Assembly (NCBI GenBank): GCA_019671135.1
Contig: JAHRHY010000009.1
Coordinates: 868,001-932,000, forward strand
Source of the DNA: Linnemannia hyalina
Taxonomy: Eukaryota > Mortierellomycota > Mortierellomycetes > Mortierellales > Mortierellaceae
Direction of reading: 5' to 3'
Length of the DNA: 64,000 nt
The notes below the pieces were generated by a model. That model had not been told where the DNA came from, made no database searches, and saw nothing but the letters and a program-made list of their open reading frames with translations. Shown piece after piece: positions 45,301-56,189 of this stretch. Both the position numbers and the translations under genes were made by a program. Numbering within the stretch: the stretch's first letter is position 1; the number at the start of each line of letters is the position of its first letter.

Positions 45301-45627
45301 TGTTATTCCCACGATCCAGCTCAATTGCACAACTCAATTGTGACAAAACACGACAACAATGCCACGAAGACAATGACGTACCAGGAGTTGCTTCTGGAAC
45401 TTGCCCATGCCAATATCATCCATAAGATCGTCCAGGACCTGGGTCTGCTCCATCAGTTCCTCAGGAGAGAGTGACCGGAGTGGAGGGGAGGACGAGAACT
45501 GCGAGATAATGGGAACTGGTGCAGGTGGTGGTGGTATATTGACAGACGTCATAGTGTGAAAGGAAGGCGACGATGGTCTCGAACCAGACTTTGTTGATGC
45601 CACTCTTGCTGCAGAACCGGGTGGCAT
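42353..45627 (-). CDS. SV2/SVOP-like MFS transporter with three micro-exons
   Basis: Eleven exons on the complement (45382-45627, 45091-45123, 44913-44924, 44765-44795, 44430-44650, 44240-44257, 44107-44113, 43794-43990, 42984-43676, 42624-42871, 42353-42500) join in phase to 617 aa. Conserved blocks after splicing are VLCGLGWFADNMWLQ, CIALILPRVQ, YIGILSSSMFVGMMFGAMFW, LSDVYGRKQAF, VGGNMPVDGALFLEFTPKKN and VEGRLGRRYTM. They match the major facilitator group containing SV2, SVOP and fungal relatives. MWLQ comes from a 12 nt exon, VGGNMP from an 18 nt exon, and the VDG junction from a 7 nt exon. The N-terminus is Pro/Ser-rich and cytosolic. The central loop (about residues 310-400) is Ser/Glu-rich and probably phosphorylated. 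About 12 membrane spans are expected in the plasma membrane or vacuole. The substrate is unknown. Confidence 0.9.
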
Positions 45628-46526
45628 CTTTGATGTAGTATGTGGGTGTTAAAAGAAAAGTTGGAGAAGGGGGGACGAAGAATGAAGGTGGTGTTCGGAA
45701 AGGAAGGAAAGAAAGGAAGGAAAGAAAGGAAGGAAAGAAGGAAAGGAAGGAAGGAAGGAAGGACGGACGACAGAAGTAGAAAATAACGAAGGCAAGAAGA
45801 AAAGAAAGGGAAAGGGATATCTATTTGGGCAGGGACACTCGCCAGGGACTGTTTGGCGAAAAAGGAAGAGGAGAGAGAGCGCAGTTTTTCTTTGTTTTTT
45901 TTTTGTCAACGCTGTCGCCAGCAGGAACAACCGCAACGAGAACAGGAGGTTTTTTTCTCGCAATTGCGAATGGCGAACGACGATTGGCGAATGACAAAGA
46001 CAAGGCGAGAGAGAATGGAGAGAAGGACAGCGCAGTTTGCGTTTCTTTCGGTCGGAAAAAAAGGAGAGGTGCGCTCAAACGCGGGGGCAGTGTGGGGTGG
46101 AAAGGGACGAAAGGATGAAAGGATGAAAGGCACAAGAACAAAGGGGACACTCCAGTTCGATCTTGGGGGACAAAAAGTCAAAAGGTGCGAAGTATGTGAA
46201 ACAGTCACTCTTTAGAGAAAGAATCCCTGCACTGTGCTTATTCACACTACCTGTGGCACGCAAACAAAAAGGTGATAGACATGTTCTGCGCAACCAACGC
46301 CCCAGATGGCAAGAGTAGAAAAGAAAACACTTCTTCAAAAGGGATCGTCCGCTATTTCGCATATTCCCATCTCGCGTCTCAATTCAACTCATCGTCCTCC
46401 TCAAGAGATCCCCTACTTGGGCGAAGCCCGATTCATTTCTTGTTTTTTTGGTGGTTTTATTAAGTAATAAATAGTGAATTAAGTTAGCGAAAGTGCTGAT
46501 ATCAAGGTTGTACTTTTTTGTACTTT
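45628..46526. other. Intergenic region upstream of the MFS gene
   Basis: 899 bp holding the MFS promoter and the 3' flank of the F-BAR/PH gene. GGAAGGAAA repeats lie at 45695-45765. Open frames on both strands have no coding character. Confidence 0.5.
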
Positions 46527-49160
46527 TTACAGAGGGGCAGGAGCAGCGTCAGCAACAGGGGCAGGAGCAGCGGCAGCAACAGGGGCAGGAGCAGCGGCAG
46601 CAACAGGGGCAGGAGCAGCGGCAGCAACAGGGGCAGGAGCAGCGGCAGCAACAGGGGCAGGAGCAGCGGCAGCAACAGGAGCAGGAGCAGCGGCAGCAAC
46701 AGGGGCAGGAGCAGCGGCAGCAACAGGAGCAGGAGCAGCGTCAGCAACAGGAGCAGGAACAGCAGCAGCAACAGGAGCAGGAACAGCAGCAGCCACAGGT
46801 GCAGGAGCAGCGTCAGCAACAGGAGCAGGAACAGCAGCAGCAACAGGAGCAGGAACAGCAGCAGCCACAGGTGCAGGAGCAGCAGCAGCAACAGGAGCAG
46901 GAACAGCAGCAGCCACAGGTGCAGGAGCAGCAGCAGCAACAGGAGCAGGAGCAGCAGCAGCAACAGGAGCAGGAGCAGCAGCAGCAACAGGAGCAGGAGC
47001 AGCAGCAGCGACAGGAGTAGCGGGTGCGGGGACAGGTGATGCTGCATCAGAGACAGGAACAGCGGCATGGGAGACTGGAGGCTCCTGGTAAGGGGGCGAA
47101 GGTCCCTGGGTATGGTCTGCTGGAACAGCTGCTGTAGTGGCGGGGTTAGAATGAATGCCTGACGACGATCTCACAACCGATCCTGCCCGAGAGATTCCCT
47201 CTCCGGGCTGAGTGAATGTCGAAGACTGGGCGCGCTTCGAAATCTCGCTCCACCACTCAATCATCTCCTCTCTCGAGTGTGCGCGGAGACTACAGGTAAT
47301 TTTTCAATATTACAGATGGAAACGATGAGACGTTAGAATATTTCAGTTGGATTTGATATGCCATTTGACAAGTGAGCAGTCGGATCCAGTATGCCAGTTG
47401 AACACTGTCAACAACAACGAATCGGATCCAGCATCCATTGAAAGTAATGAACAAGGATGAGTTGAATATACATGTCATGGGAAGGCAACAAGAGACAAGA
47501 AAGTCTTACGTGAAGGTCTGGGCTTCGCGGTGAAGAAGACCGCCCTTGCCCTTGCCGTCCAAGGAAAAGACGTGCTGCTTCTGACTAGCGTCGGAATGAG
47601 GTCCGAGGGTGGCGGTAGGAATATAAATAGAGTGGTCGGGGACGGCATCCTTCTCTTGATCGGCAGATCCAAAGACATGCAACCATCCAGCCAAGGTGAG
47701 GACAAAGTAGCCGTCCTTCCAGTTCTTGAGGACAGACGACTGCCTGGAGAGGTGAGCGGTCTTGATGGGGTGGACATAGGGGCTGTCCTTGCAGGGGTAG
47801 TCGAGGCCGTCAGGGTTGGCGTCGACGAGCTCGGAGGGGAAGAGGCGGTGTCCGTGGAGGCCAAGGAAGTTGTTCCATTCGGTGTCTTCCTGAAGGGCAT
47901 TCAAGGCCTCCTGGGTGGGAGCCCAGGACTGGGAGAAGGCAGTCGAGGCATTGGCGAGCTGGTATTCGGCAAAGGCGCTCAGGATCTGCTTGGCCTCCTT
48001 GATAATATGAGCCTCGAAGGTCTTGATTTCGTCCTGGCATTGCTTCAATGCGCGAGCAAACAAGTTTTCCTCATGGACCTGCTTGGCCAACTGGCGTCTC
48101 AATGCTATTTAGATACAGAGACAATTGTTGTGTGAGATTTCGACGGACAAGTAATCGATTATGCAAAAAAAAATAGTTTTGGAGTGAAAACGGAGGCAAG
48201 AAAAAAAAGTTCCAGCAAACGTGCATGGGAAATGGCGACAGTTGGCTGAGTGGGAAAGACAACAAAGACGAGATACTTACAGATGTTGATAACGTAAGGG
48301 TCCGACTGCACCTTCTCCATATCGTGCTGGTGCTGGCCAGACATGTCAAAGAGTCCGATTGCCTTGGCCAAGGTTGCGATCCTCTCCTGGGTGGCCTCGC
48401 GCTCCTTGAAGACCTTGCTGCTGTAGAGGCCGGTGTCCGCCTTCAATCCCTTGATCTTGTTCTTGATGTCCTGCTTGAGGCGTCTGATGTTCTTGACAAT
48501 CGTCTCCTCGACAAAGCGGGCCGCGCTGGCATGCTGCTCGCAGCTGGACTTTGCCGAATCCCTGAGACCAACACAGACATCCTGGAAGCCTCCAGCACCC
48601 AGGAACTGCTGGCCGTCCTTGAAAGGAACAACAAGAACACCCGAGGCCTTGTTCATCGCCTTGCTGACACCAGTCTCGACCTCTGCAATCTCGGTGAAGT
48701 ACTGCTGCAGGTTCTTGATAACTCCCTTGAAGGCATTGAGGCGGTTGAGGAGAATGTCGGCAGGGTTGAGACCCTCGCCGTCCTCGCCAGAGAGACCGTG
48801 GCGGCTCGTGGCGCTGGTGTTGGAGAGTCCGGTTCCGTCGCGGGCGTGCATAGAGTTGTTCTGGGGCGACTGAGGAGCGGTGGTGGGGGAGGTAATACGC
48901 GACTGGCCGGTCGAGTCGGGAGGAGAGGTTGATGCCATGTTGGGGGTTGGGATCGAGATGGGCGAGATGGGGTTGGTGGCGGCAACAGGGGCAGGGACAG
49001 GGGCAGCAGCGGGGGTGAGTGCACCATTGGAGGGTTGGCTATCGATGGGCTTTTCGATGGGCTTCGCAGCAGCGACGGGCGAAGGGGGCGCCTGGTGGGA
49101 CTTGCGCGAGAAGGTGCGAGAGAAGGCCTTTCCTAGGGTTGATTTCTTTTTCTCTTCCAT
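46527..49160 (-). CDS. Slm1/Slm2-like F-BAR and PH domain protein
   Basis: Three exons, complement of 48281-49160, 47510-48104 and 46527-47289, encode 745 aa. The ATG at 49160 starts MEEKKKSTLGKAFSRTFSRK. A disordered Pro/Ser segment leads to a helical BAR-type region (about residues 124-375: ILLNRLNAFKGVIKNLQQYF, FVEETIVKNIRRLKQDIKNK). A PH domain follows (about 412-508: SSVLKNWKDGYFVLTLAGWL, ending HSREEMIEWWSEI and split by intron 2). This architecture matches Slm1/Slm2, phosphoinositide-binding proteins of the plasma membrane (eisosomes) that relay stress to TORC2 and calcineurin. Ask10/Rgc relatives are an alternative. The C-terminal 170 residues are an almost perfect Pro-Ala-Pro-Val-Ala repeat made by a 24 bp minisatellite, with no counterpart I know in the family. 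Confidence 0.88.
46530..47015 (-). repeat. 24 bp coding minisatellite
   Basis: About 20 tandem copies of a 24 bp unit (plus-strand form GGGGCAGGAGCAGCGGCAGC plus AACA), with variants in which GGGG becomes GGAG or GGTG and GCGGC becomes GCAGC or GCGTC. The changes fall in blocks, which suggests stepwise array expansion. The unit is a multiple of three, so copy-number changes keep the F-BAR/PH reading frame. Confidence 0.93.
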
Positions 49161-50319
49161 TGTGGTGATGTTGTTGCGAGGTTGAAGGGGAGTGAAGGGT
49201 GATGAAGTGAATGAGGAGGCGAAGAAAGAAAAGGGAAGAGATGAGAAGAGAAGGAAAGAGAAAAACGGTTGTTTTGTGTGTTTATATCGAAATGATGGTT
49301 GCGGTATGACAGACAGTTGCAGCAGGCGGCAGAGGCAGATTCACTCCAAAAAGATTAGCAAAAACAAGAGCTGCTGGTTGATGCTCTCATCTCTCTTCAG
49401 TTGTTGCGAGTCAGTCCACCTTTGAACCCAATTGCTTGCTTGCATGACAAAAAAAATCACCGCTCTCACTTTCATTCACCAGAGTGTCCGCTCGCTGCTT
49501 AGCATATCTTTTTGGCCGTTACACGACTGGTGCCACCTGGCTGTGGACACTCAACTCATTCTTCTCTTCTCTTTTCCAGCAAGTAAAAGTCAGCTATTCG
49601 CTCCCTCCTTCCTCTTCTCAAATAGGCCCGGAAAGCAGTAAATACAGGCACGAAAAGAGACAGCTGGGACCTGGGAAGAGAACCTGGTGCCCTCGAATTT
49701 CTATCAACAAATAGCCGAATTGGTCCTGATTCAGATCCAGGTTCGTGCCGTAATGACCCTCCATTCAGGCGTCACCCAAAAAGAGACAAATGATAAGTCC
49801 ATTGTCAGCATAAACAAACACAATCATAGTCAAACATCACACAAATGATGCTCTTCAAGGGTCCGACCAGAAACAGTACGTACCACTGTCAACTGCACAC
49901 ACTAGTCCTTGAATAAAAAGTAGTAGTACGCTTTTGCCTGTCATCATCCCAACGCGAGCTCAGAAAAAAAAAAGATAGTGCGATCGCATTCCGCGAAGCA
50001 GAGGAGGGAGGTAAAGATAGGAAGGCTCCTGGAGGGGGTGGGCGGGAGGCATAAGGAGATAGGAGGAGAAAGCAGGAGCGCAACTCAACCCAAGAACAAC
50101 GGAAAATCCATCACTCCAAACTCCAATCTAAGGGGTGCGTGCGAACCATGCAAAAAAATTAGCAAACTCAAAAACATACCACCGACCAACAAGAACCCGT
50201 CAGGTTGTGACCAATAGGAGGTCTGGACTGGATCACTTAAAGATATTATGGATATTTTGTTTGTTCTTTTTAATCTGCCTCGTCCCTCAGCCAGCCAACC
50301 AAAGCAACATGACTTATTC
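49161..50319. other. Intergenic region
   Basis: 1.16 kb between the start of the F-BAR/PH gene and the end of the receptor-like gene, both on the minus strand. The left part is the GA-rich leader of the F-BAR/PH gene. No further gene is supported. Confidence 0.5.
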
Positions 50320-53300
50320 CTACAGGTCCAGGTACAAGTTACGGATCTCCTCATGGTCCAAACGGCGCTCCTGTTGCATCTCCAACAGACCCGTGATGAC
50401 CTCGCGAGCACCCATGTCTGGGATGTTTTGGATCTTCTGGATCTGATCCTGCAACTGCTGACGGATCTTGTCGTGCGCCTTGGCCTTGTCCAAATTGTCT
50501 GCAACGTCATCCCCATCCTCGCTGTCCTCTTGCTTCTCGAGCGCAGACGTCAACTTCTCCAACGCATCCTCGGCCGACGTAAACATGGGCTGAGTCGTGT
50601 GCATTTCGTACACGATCTGGCCCAATGACCACATATCCATCGTCTGAGTCGCCATCAACTTCTCCTGGTCCTGGCTACGGATCACCGTCGCGCTGCCCTC
50701 GGCACTCGAAGACTTGATCGTCGTCGTCTTGGTCACGACTCCATCGGGTGACACTGTTGTTGTGACATTTGTGTCCTGGTTCGGGTTCTCGGGTTCGGAC
50801 TTGACAGTGGTGGTCGTTCGAGAGTGACGACGGGAAGTAATTAGGATCTCGGGGGAGGTGTAACCACTCGTGTCCATCGTCAGGTCGACAGCCTCGCCCA
50901 CAAACCGTGCATTACTGAAATCCCACAACTTCCACTGCTGCACAATAGTCGGTGCATCACCATCGTTAGCAGTCGAGTTGCGGCTCGAGTAGTTCGAGTA
51001 GACAGAGGCGCGGTATCCGCCCTGACCATCAGGCTCGGAATAGTACTCTTGCAGGAAAATGGATGAAGGCGAGAGCGACAGGTGGACGACATGATGGTCG
51101 TGGCACCACTTGAGAGCAGAGGCAATGCTGTCGGTCAGACTCTTGATCTCTTCCACTCTCAATGGACCCTTGGCTTGCAACGAGGCCTGCTCGGGTGTCA
51201 GAGGCTGCGAGGAAGGCGTGGTGCGGATACCACGGCGCTCCTTGATGTAAGTATCCAAGGTGCGCGTGAAAGGACCCATCACAGACACGTAGCGATACTC
51301 GGCGAAGGACGGCAACGAGTACAGAGTGAAGAGCTCGGCAATGTGCACATCGGATCTCAGGTGCTGCAACATGCCCGCCTCACGCTTCCACTTAAACTCG
51401 TTCGTCATCCATCTCAACGACCGCTCACGAACCTCAGACTCTGTGCTTCTAGTTGCTCCAGAGGGTCCAGGCACCACAGGGGAGGGCAGACCTTCCTCTT
51501 GGCCAGTGACCTTGGACGCGTCGCGGACATGCGAGAATGCAGAGCCAGGGATACTGACATCAGGAGCACCCTCCAACATCTCGACCTGAGAGAACATGAG
51601 CGTTCCTGGCTTGGCATTGGGCGTTGCCTGGGAGGCATCAGACCGCTCGTAGCGAATGATGCTCAACTTGAGGGTGATCTGGGTCTTGTGGATGGTTGGG
51701 GGTCCTTGCTGGCGCTGAAGCAAGATGTGTTGCTGCTGCTGTCCTTTCTGCTGCTGTGTCAACACACCGGCCGCAGCGCCTGCAACGACCATTCCGCCGA
51801 TAAGACGTTCAGCCGACGACGACGTAGTCACAGTCGTCTTTCCATTCGAGGTGATGATCTGGTTCCCGCCGACGACATGCATACTTCCAATCGAGGTAGT
51901 CGAAGTCGATCCGCTCTGGTACATGACCGAGGAAGAACCAGAGTTGTTCATACCAGTACTGGCAGTGCTCTCAAAGCGACCGTGGCCTGGAATCACTCCC
52001 TCAAGAGTGTCGTCGGTTCCGTGGAGGACTTCTGCAGTCTCATGTGGGCCAGAACCGGATCCGGTCACTGTCGTAGTCGTAGTCGTCGACTTGCCGCCGT
52101 TGGTAGTCGTCGTCTTGGACGATGTACCGTCGACATGGGTGTCCTTGTTCGAGTGATGGGCGGTCGCAATGGCACCGGCAGCGAGGGCAATACCAGTAGC
52201 GGCGCCGGCAAGGATGGCACCATTGTTCTTCGACGACGAGGTGCCGGAGTTGGTTTGAGTGACAGTGGTAGTGCTGCCCTGGGTAGTGCTACCTACAGCG
52301 CTTGGCACCACATGCTCCTCTCTTGGCTGGACTTCAACATTATCGAGGGTATCGTCAACAACCTCAGTCTTGGATCCGACGGTCGTGATAGGAAGCATGG
52401 GGGTCGTGGGTTCGGGGAGGACAGGGCTTGGACGACGGAGTGGAGGCTTGTAATCACCGCCGCCCATAAAGAACTTGGCCTTAGAGCTGCGCTTGGCATT
52501 GAGGACGCTATTGTTCGCATTATCAGTTGGTGAGTCCTCGCCTGTTACATGACCGGCTTCAAAGGGTTGGTCTTGATGTTGGTCCTTGGGGCTGAGGGAC
52601 TCCTTCCGCTTGTGCTTGTTGGCAATCGCTCCAGCAACCAGACCACCACCGATAGCGGCCGCAGTTCCGATCGCCAAACCAGATGGACCGCCGGGAGCAC
52701 CAGTTGACGACGAAGGACCACCAGGACCGGTAGCATACCCACCGCCAGTGGGACCGCCAGGTCCAGAAGGTGCGCCAGAACCGGAAGCATACCCACCATC
52801 AGTGGGACCGCCAGGTCCAGAAGGTGCGCCAGAACCGGAAGCACCAACGGGGGCCAATGGTGGAATACTTCCACCAGGTGCTCCAGGAGTATGCTGCTTG
52901 GGAGGAACGATTCCAGGACTGTAGAAGGTACCATCAGGACCCATTGAGCCACCGCCGCCAAGGGTGTCGTCACCAGGACCAGCGGCGCCAGGTCCACCAG
53001 CATCAGCTTCATCATCGTCGTGACGCTCGCGTCGTTTCTTGGCCAACACGAATAGCAATCCAACCAAAGCAATGAGACCAAGAGCACCAAAAATACCACC
53101 GAGAATCTTGGAAGTATTGGAATGGGATCCATCGCCGCTTGTCTTGGCCCCTCCCCCAGGGAGAATACCACCTGGGGCTGTGGGGACAGAATCAATGGTT
53201 GCGGTGACAGTCGCGCCAGGGGTGACAGTGGCTGTCTGGTTGGCACCGACCATGACCTGACCGCCGGCGTCGGGGTTAGGATAAGGCGATCCAGAGATGG

Positions 53301-56189
53301 GTGCGCCAGGAACACCTTCAGGGATAGTGCCGCTGGGGATCCCAGAGTCAGGAGACCACGATCCACCAGAGCCAGTACCGCCGGCACCTCCGCTTCCGCT
53401 CGATCCACCAGAGCCTGCGCCACCGGCGCCACCTGAGCCTCCAGAGCCAGAGCCAGAACCTCCGCTGCCGCCTGAACTGGAGCCTCCACTACTGCCAGAA
53501 CCACCAGAACCACCAGAACCACCAGAACTGGATCCACCTGATCCCCCAGAGCCACCGCTGCCGCCAGAACCGCCAGAACCGCCAGAACCGCTAGAACCGC
53601 TAGAACCAGAACCACCAGACCCTCCAGAGCCGCCAGATCCTCCAGAACCAGAGGAGCTAGAGCCGCCTGAACCAGAGGAGCCAGAGCCGCCTGAACCAGA
53701 GGAACCAGAACCACCAGATCCTCCAGAGCCGGAGGAACCAGAACCACCAGATCCTCCAGAGCCGGAGGAACCAGAACCACCAGATCCTCCAGAGCCGGAG
53801 GAACCAGAACCACCAGAGCCGCCAGAACCTGCAGATCCTCCAGAACCAGAAGAACCAGAGCCGCCAGATCCTCCAGAACCACCAGAGCCACCAGATCCTC
53901 CAGAACCAGAGGAGCCAGAGCCGCCTGAACCAGAGGAACCAGAACCACCAAATCCTCCAGAGCCGCCAGATCCTCCAGAACCAGAGGAACCAGAGCCGCC
54001 AGAACCAGTGCTTCCACCGCTTCCTCCAGAGCCGCCTTGATGGCCACCTTCACCACTCTCACTGCCTTCATGTCCCTCGCCGTTCTCACCTTCCTCCTCA
54101 CCCTCATCATCGTCGTTATCATCATCCTCATCTTCGCCATTACGAGTACCAGGACGATAGATCGAGACAGGAGCAAAGCCGCCCAGTTTGCCTCCCTCAC
54201 CGTGGGCAAGGTTAGTGCTGCAGTCCTCATTGCGATCGCAGCTACCGTAGACGATGATGCCGTCACCGCAGCTGGCACAGGCCAGACCGCCGGGGCTGGG
54301 TCCGCCCTGTGACTGGGCGACGATCTCGTAGCCGTGATTGGATTCGGTGGTGTCGATGCTCCATACACCTACTCCCTTGGGGTTCTGTTGTTGTGAGAGG
54401 CAGCGAAAAGGTCGTAGGCAGTAGTAGGAGTAGAAGTAGAGAGGATAGGGAGTGAGGGTTGGGAGTGAAAAAACGGACGGGTGTTAATTATAGAATTCAC
54501 ATGCACCATCATCCTAATTTGTGCATGAGCGTGCGTGCGTCAGTTCTGCATTACCTTGCCAAAGATCCAAAGCTGACCTCCATAATGCACAGAGCGTGGA
54601 TACTCGACCTCCAAGTTAGGCAAAGGATGGAACCCTCCCTTCTCCTCATGGCCCTTATGCTCATGGTAGAGGATATCGACGGGTCGAGGGCTTGGACGGT
54701 CAGCGATCGAGATGTCGAACCAGCCAGAGCCATGTGGGCCAAAGAGGAATAGGGTTGTGTTCTCACAGCGACTGCCGTGGTCACCCTCGTGCTTGTACTT
54801 TTTGGGGTTCTTGTGGAATGTATAGTGGTTTGGATTGAGGGGCGCGGTGATGAGGGTCAGGTTGGAAGGGATCACCTCGCGACTTTGAGAAAAATAGGGG
54901 GAGAAAGAGTACGGGTTATGTTAGTCGTGTACACAATTGACAGACAGCACTGCTGAGCGAGGTAGACAGGGGTAAGGGCAAACTAGGATAACAAATCCGC
55001 GAGCAGGAGCGCTCAGAACAATAACGACAGAAAACATAACAAAGGGAAGAAATGAGCGCGAGAAAGGGAGGGAAGGAAAAGGAGGAAAAGGGTGATATCA
55101 CTTACGCAACCTTAATGTCGTGGCAAGAGTAGACCTGATGGTTTACCAGCTGGACACCCGTCAAATGGTCCCTCTCATTGGCATCCTTCCAATGGATGAC
55201 CACCGTGTCAATGACCTCCTCGGAGCCGGCACTAAGGCTGTCATGAGCAGGAGCCTCTTTACGGTAGGACTGGTAGACGACAGCGAACTGGTTGGGATAG
55301 TCAAATTTGATCTGCTTGGCATCGGCCTTGACTTTGATCTTGTTGCCCTTTTCAAAGCTCTCCTCATGGCAGGAGCACTCCTTGTTGAGACGCGCATGTG
55401 TCCAGGTCCGTTGGTTGTGGTCCCAGACCGAGAAGCCACCCTCGCCATCGCGCTCGTAGCTGGGGACCATGAATTTGTGGTCGCTGGAAAGGAAGCAATG
55501 CTCCGTGTCGAACCTGCGCCCCTGATGGACAGCGCCACCTGGATAAGGGAGTGAGGTCCACTGGGCATGTTGCCAATCAAACCCTTCGGCCTCCTTGTCT
55601 TGCCATTCCTCCTCGCTGTCTGCCTGGTCTCCTTTTTGCTTTTCATCCTTGGTACTGTCGCACGCCTCGGTCGAGTTGATAAAGTTGAAGGTCAGGACCT
55701 CTTTGGAGTCGTATCCGATGATGAATGTCCGTCCGTTGGCCTTGTCGACTGCCAGACACGCCGACTTTAGCACTGGCGGTGGCTCTGCATGCCAGCGTTT
55801 GCTGAGTTGTTGTCGTGCGTCGAGGGCTTGTGAGCCTGTTGGGCGAAATGGATTTTCGTGTTGGTTGTTGATGAAAAAGGGCAGAAATGGAGAAAGACAG
55901 TGTCAGGGAAAGGACTTTTTTCATGGATACATATCAGATTACGGAGTCATTGTTCAATTGCGATATTGGTGGATTGGATGGCTTGTTGACGGTGGCGGAG
56001 GTGTTGGTGGTGTTGGTGGACGAGAAGAGGAAGGGGAAGGGGAAAGGGAAGAGGGTTCCTGACTTCCGTCAAGTCATTTTCTTTTGTACACTTGCCTGAT
56101 AGTGATGATACTGGTGCTGGAGATGCTGTGGTTAATGTATAGAGGATACAGTTGAAGGTCAAGGCTGCCAATAAAAGAGCAGCCTTCAT
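50320..56189 (-). CDS. Receptor-like membrane protein with pseudokinase domain
   Basis: Four exons on the complement (56096-56189, 55106-55835, 54555-54882, 50320-54384) join in phase to about 1738 aa. The start MKAALLLAALTFNCILYTLT is a signal peptide. An in-frame ATG at 56222 is an alternative. The ectodomain (about 30-500) looks like a β-propeller of kelch type (FSVWDHNQRTWTHARL, YGGQLWIFGK). It ends with a Cys cluster (CASCGDG, YGSCDRNEDC) and an acidic run. A Gly/Ser stalk covers about 500-730 and a single membrane span about 811-832 (ILGGIFGALGLIALVGLLFVLA), followed by KKRRERHDDD. The cytosolic part is low-complexity with three Gly/Ala-rich hydrophobic segments. A kinase-like domain covers about 1390-1738: HHVVHLSLSPSSIFL replaces the HRD loop, LWDFSNA replaces DFG, and YTSPEIL and DMWSLGQIVYEM are kept. 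It is therefore probably catalytically dead. The ligand is unknown. Confidence 0.85.
53370..54035 (-). repeat. Gly/Ser-rich stalk repeat
   Basis: About 660 bp of imperfect 6-9 bp units reading Gly-Gly-Ser, Gly-Ser-Ser and Gly-Ser-Gly on the minus strand, within the receptor-like gene. The plus strand is open too and reads Pro-Glu repeats, a by-product of the composition. Several 36-45 bp segments (GGTTCTGGTTCCTCCGGCTC type) recur nearly unchanged near 53700-53810, showing recent tandem duplication. Confidence 0.85.

Noticed and set aside
46493..47068. Three other long open frames over the minisatellite, reading Gln-Glu, Arg-Ser-Gly and Leu repeats
   Set aside because: They are by-products of a 24 bp repeat without stops in several frames. 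Only the minus-strand Ala-Pro-Val frame joins in phase to the F-BAR/PH exons.
51082..54040. Long plus-strand frames (483 codons at 51082, 247 codons of Pro-Glu repeats at 53297)
   Set aside because: They are antisense to the receptor-like gene, have no domains, and their composition mirrors the sense codons.
52545..54368. 607-codon minus-strand frame rich in Leu, Val and Ala
   Set aside because: It is shifted relative to the frame that encodes the signal peptide, Cys cluster, membrane span and kinase motifs. It comes from the repetitive Gly/Ser coding sequence.
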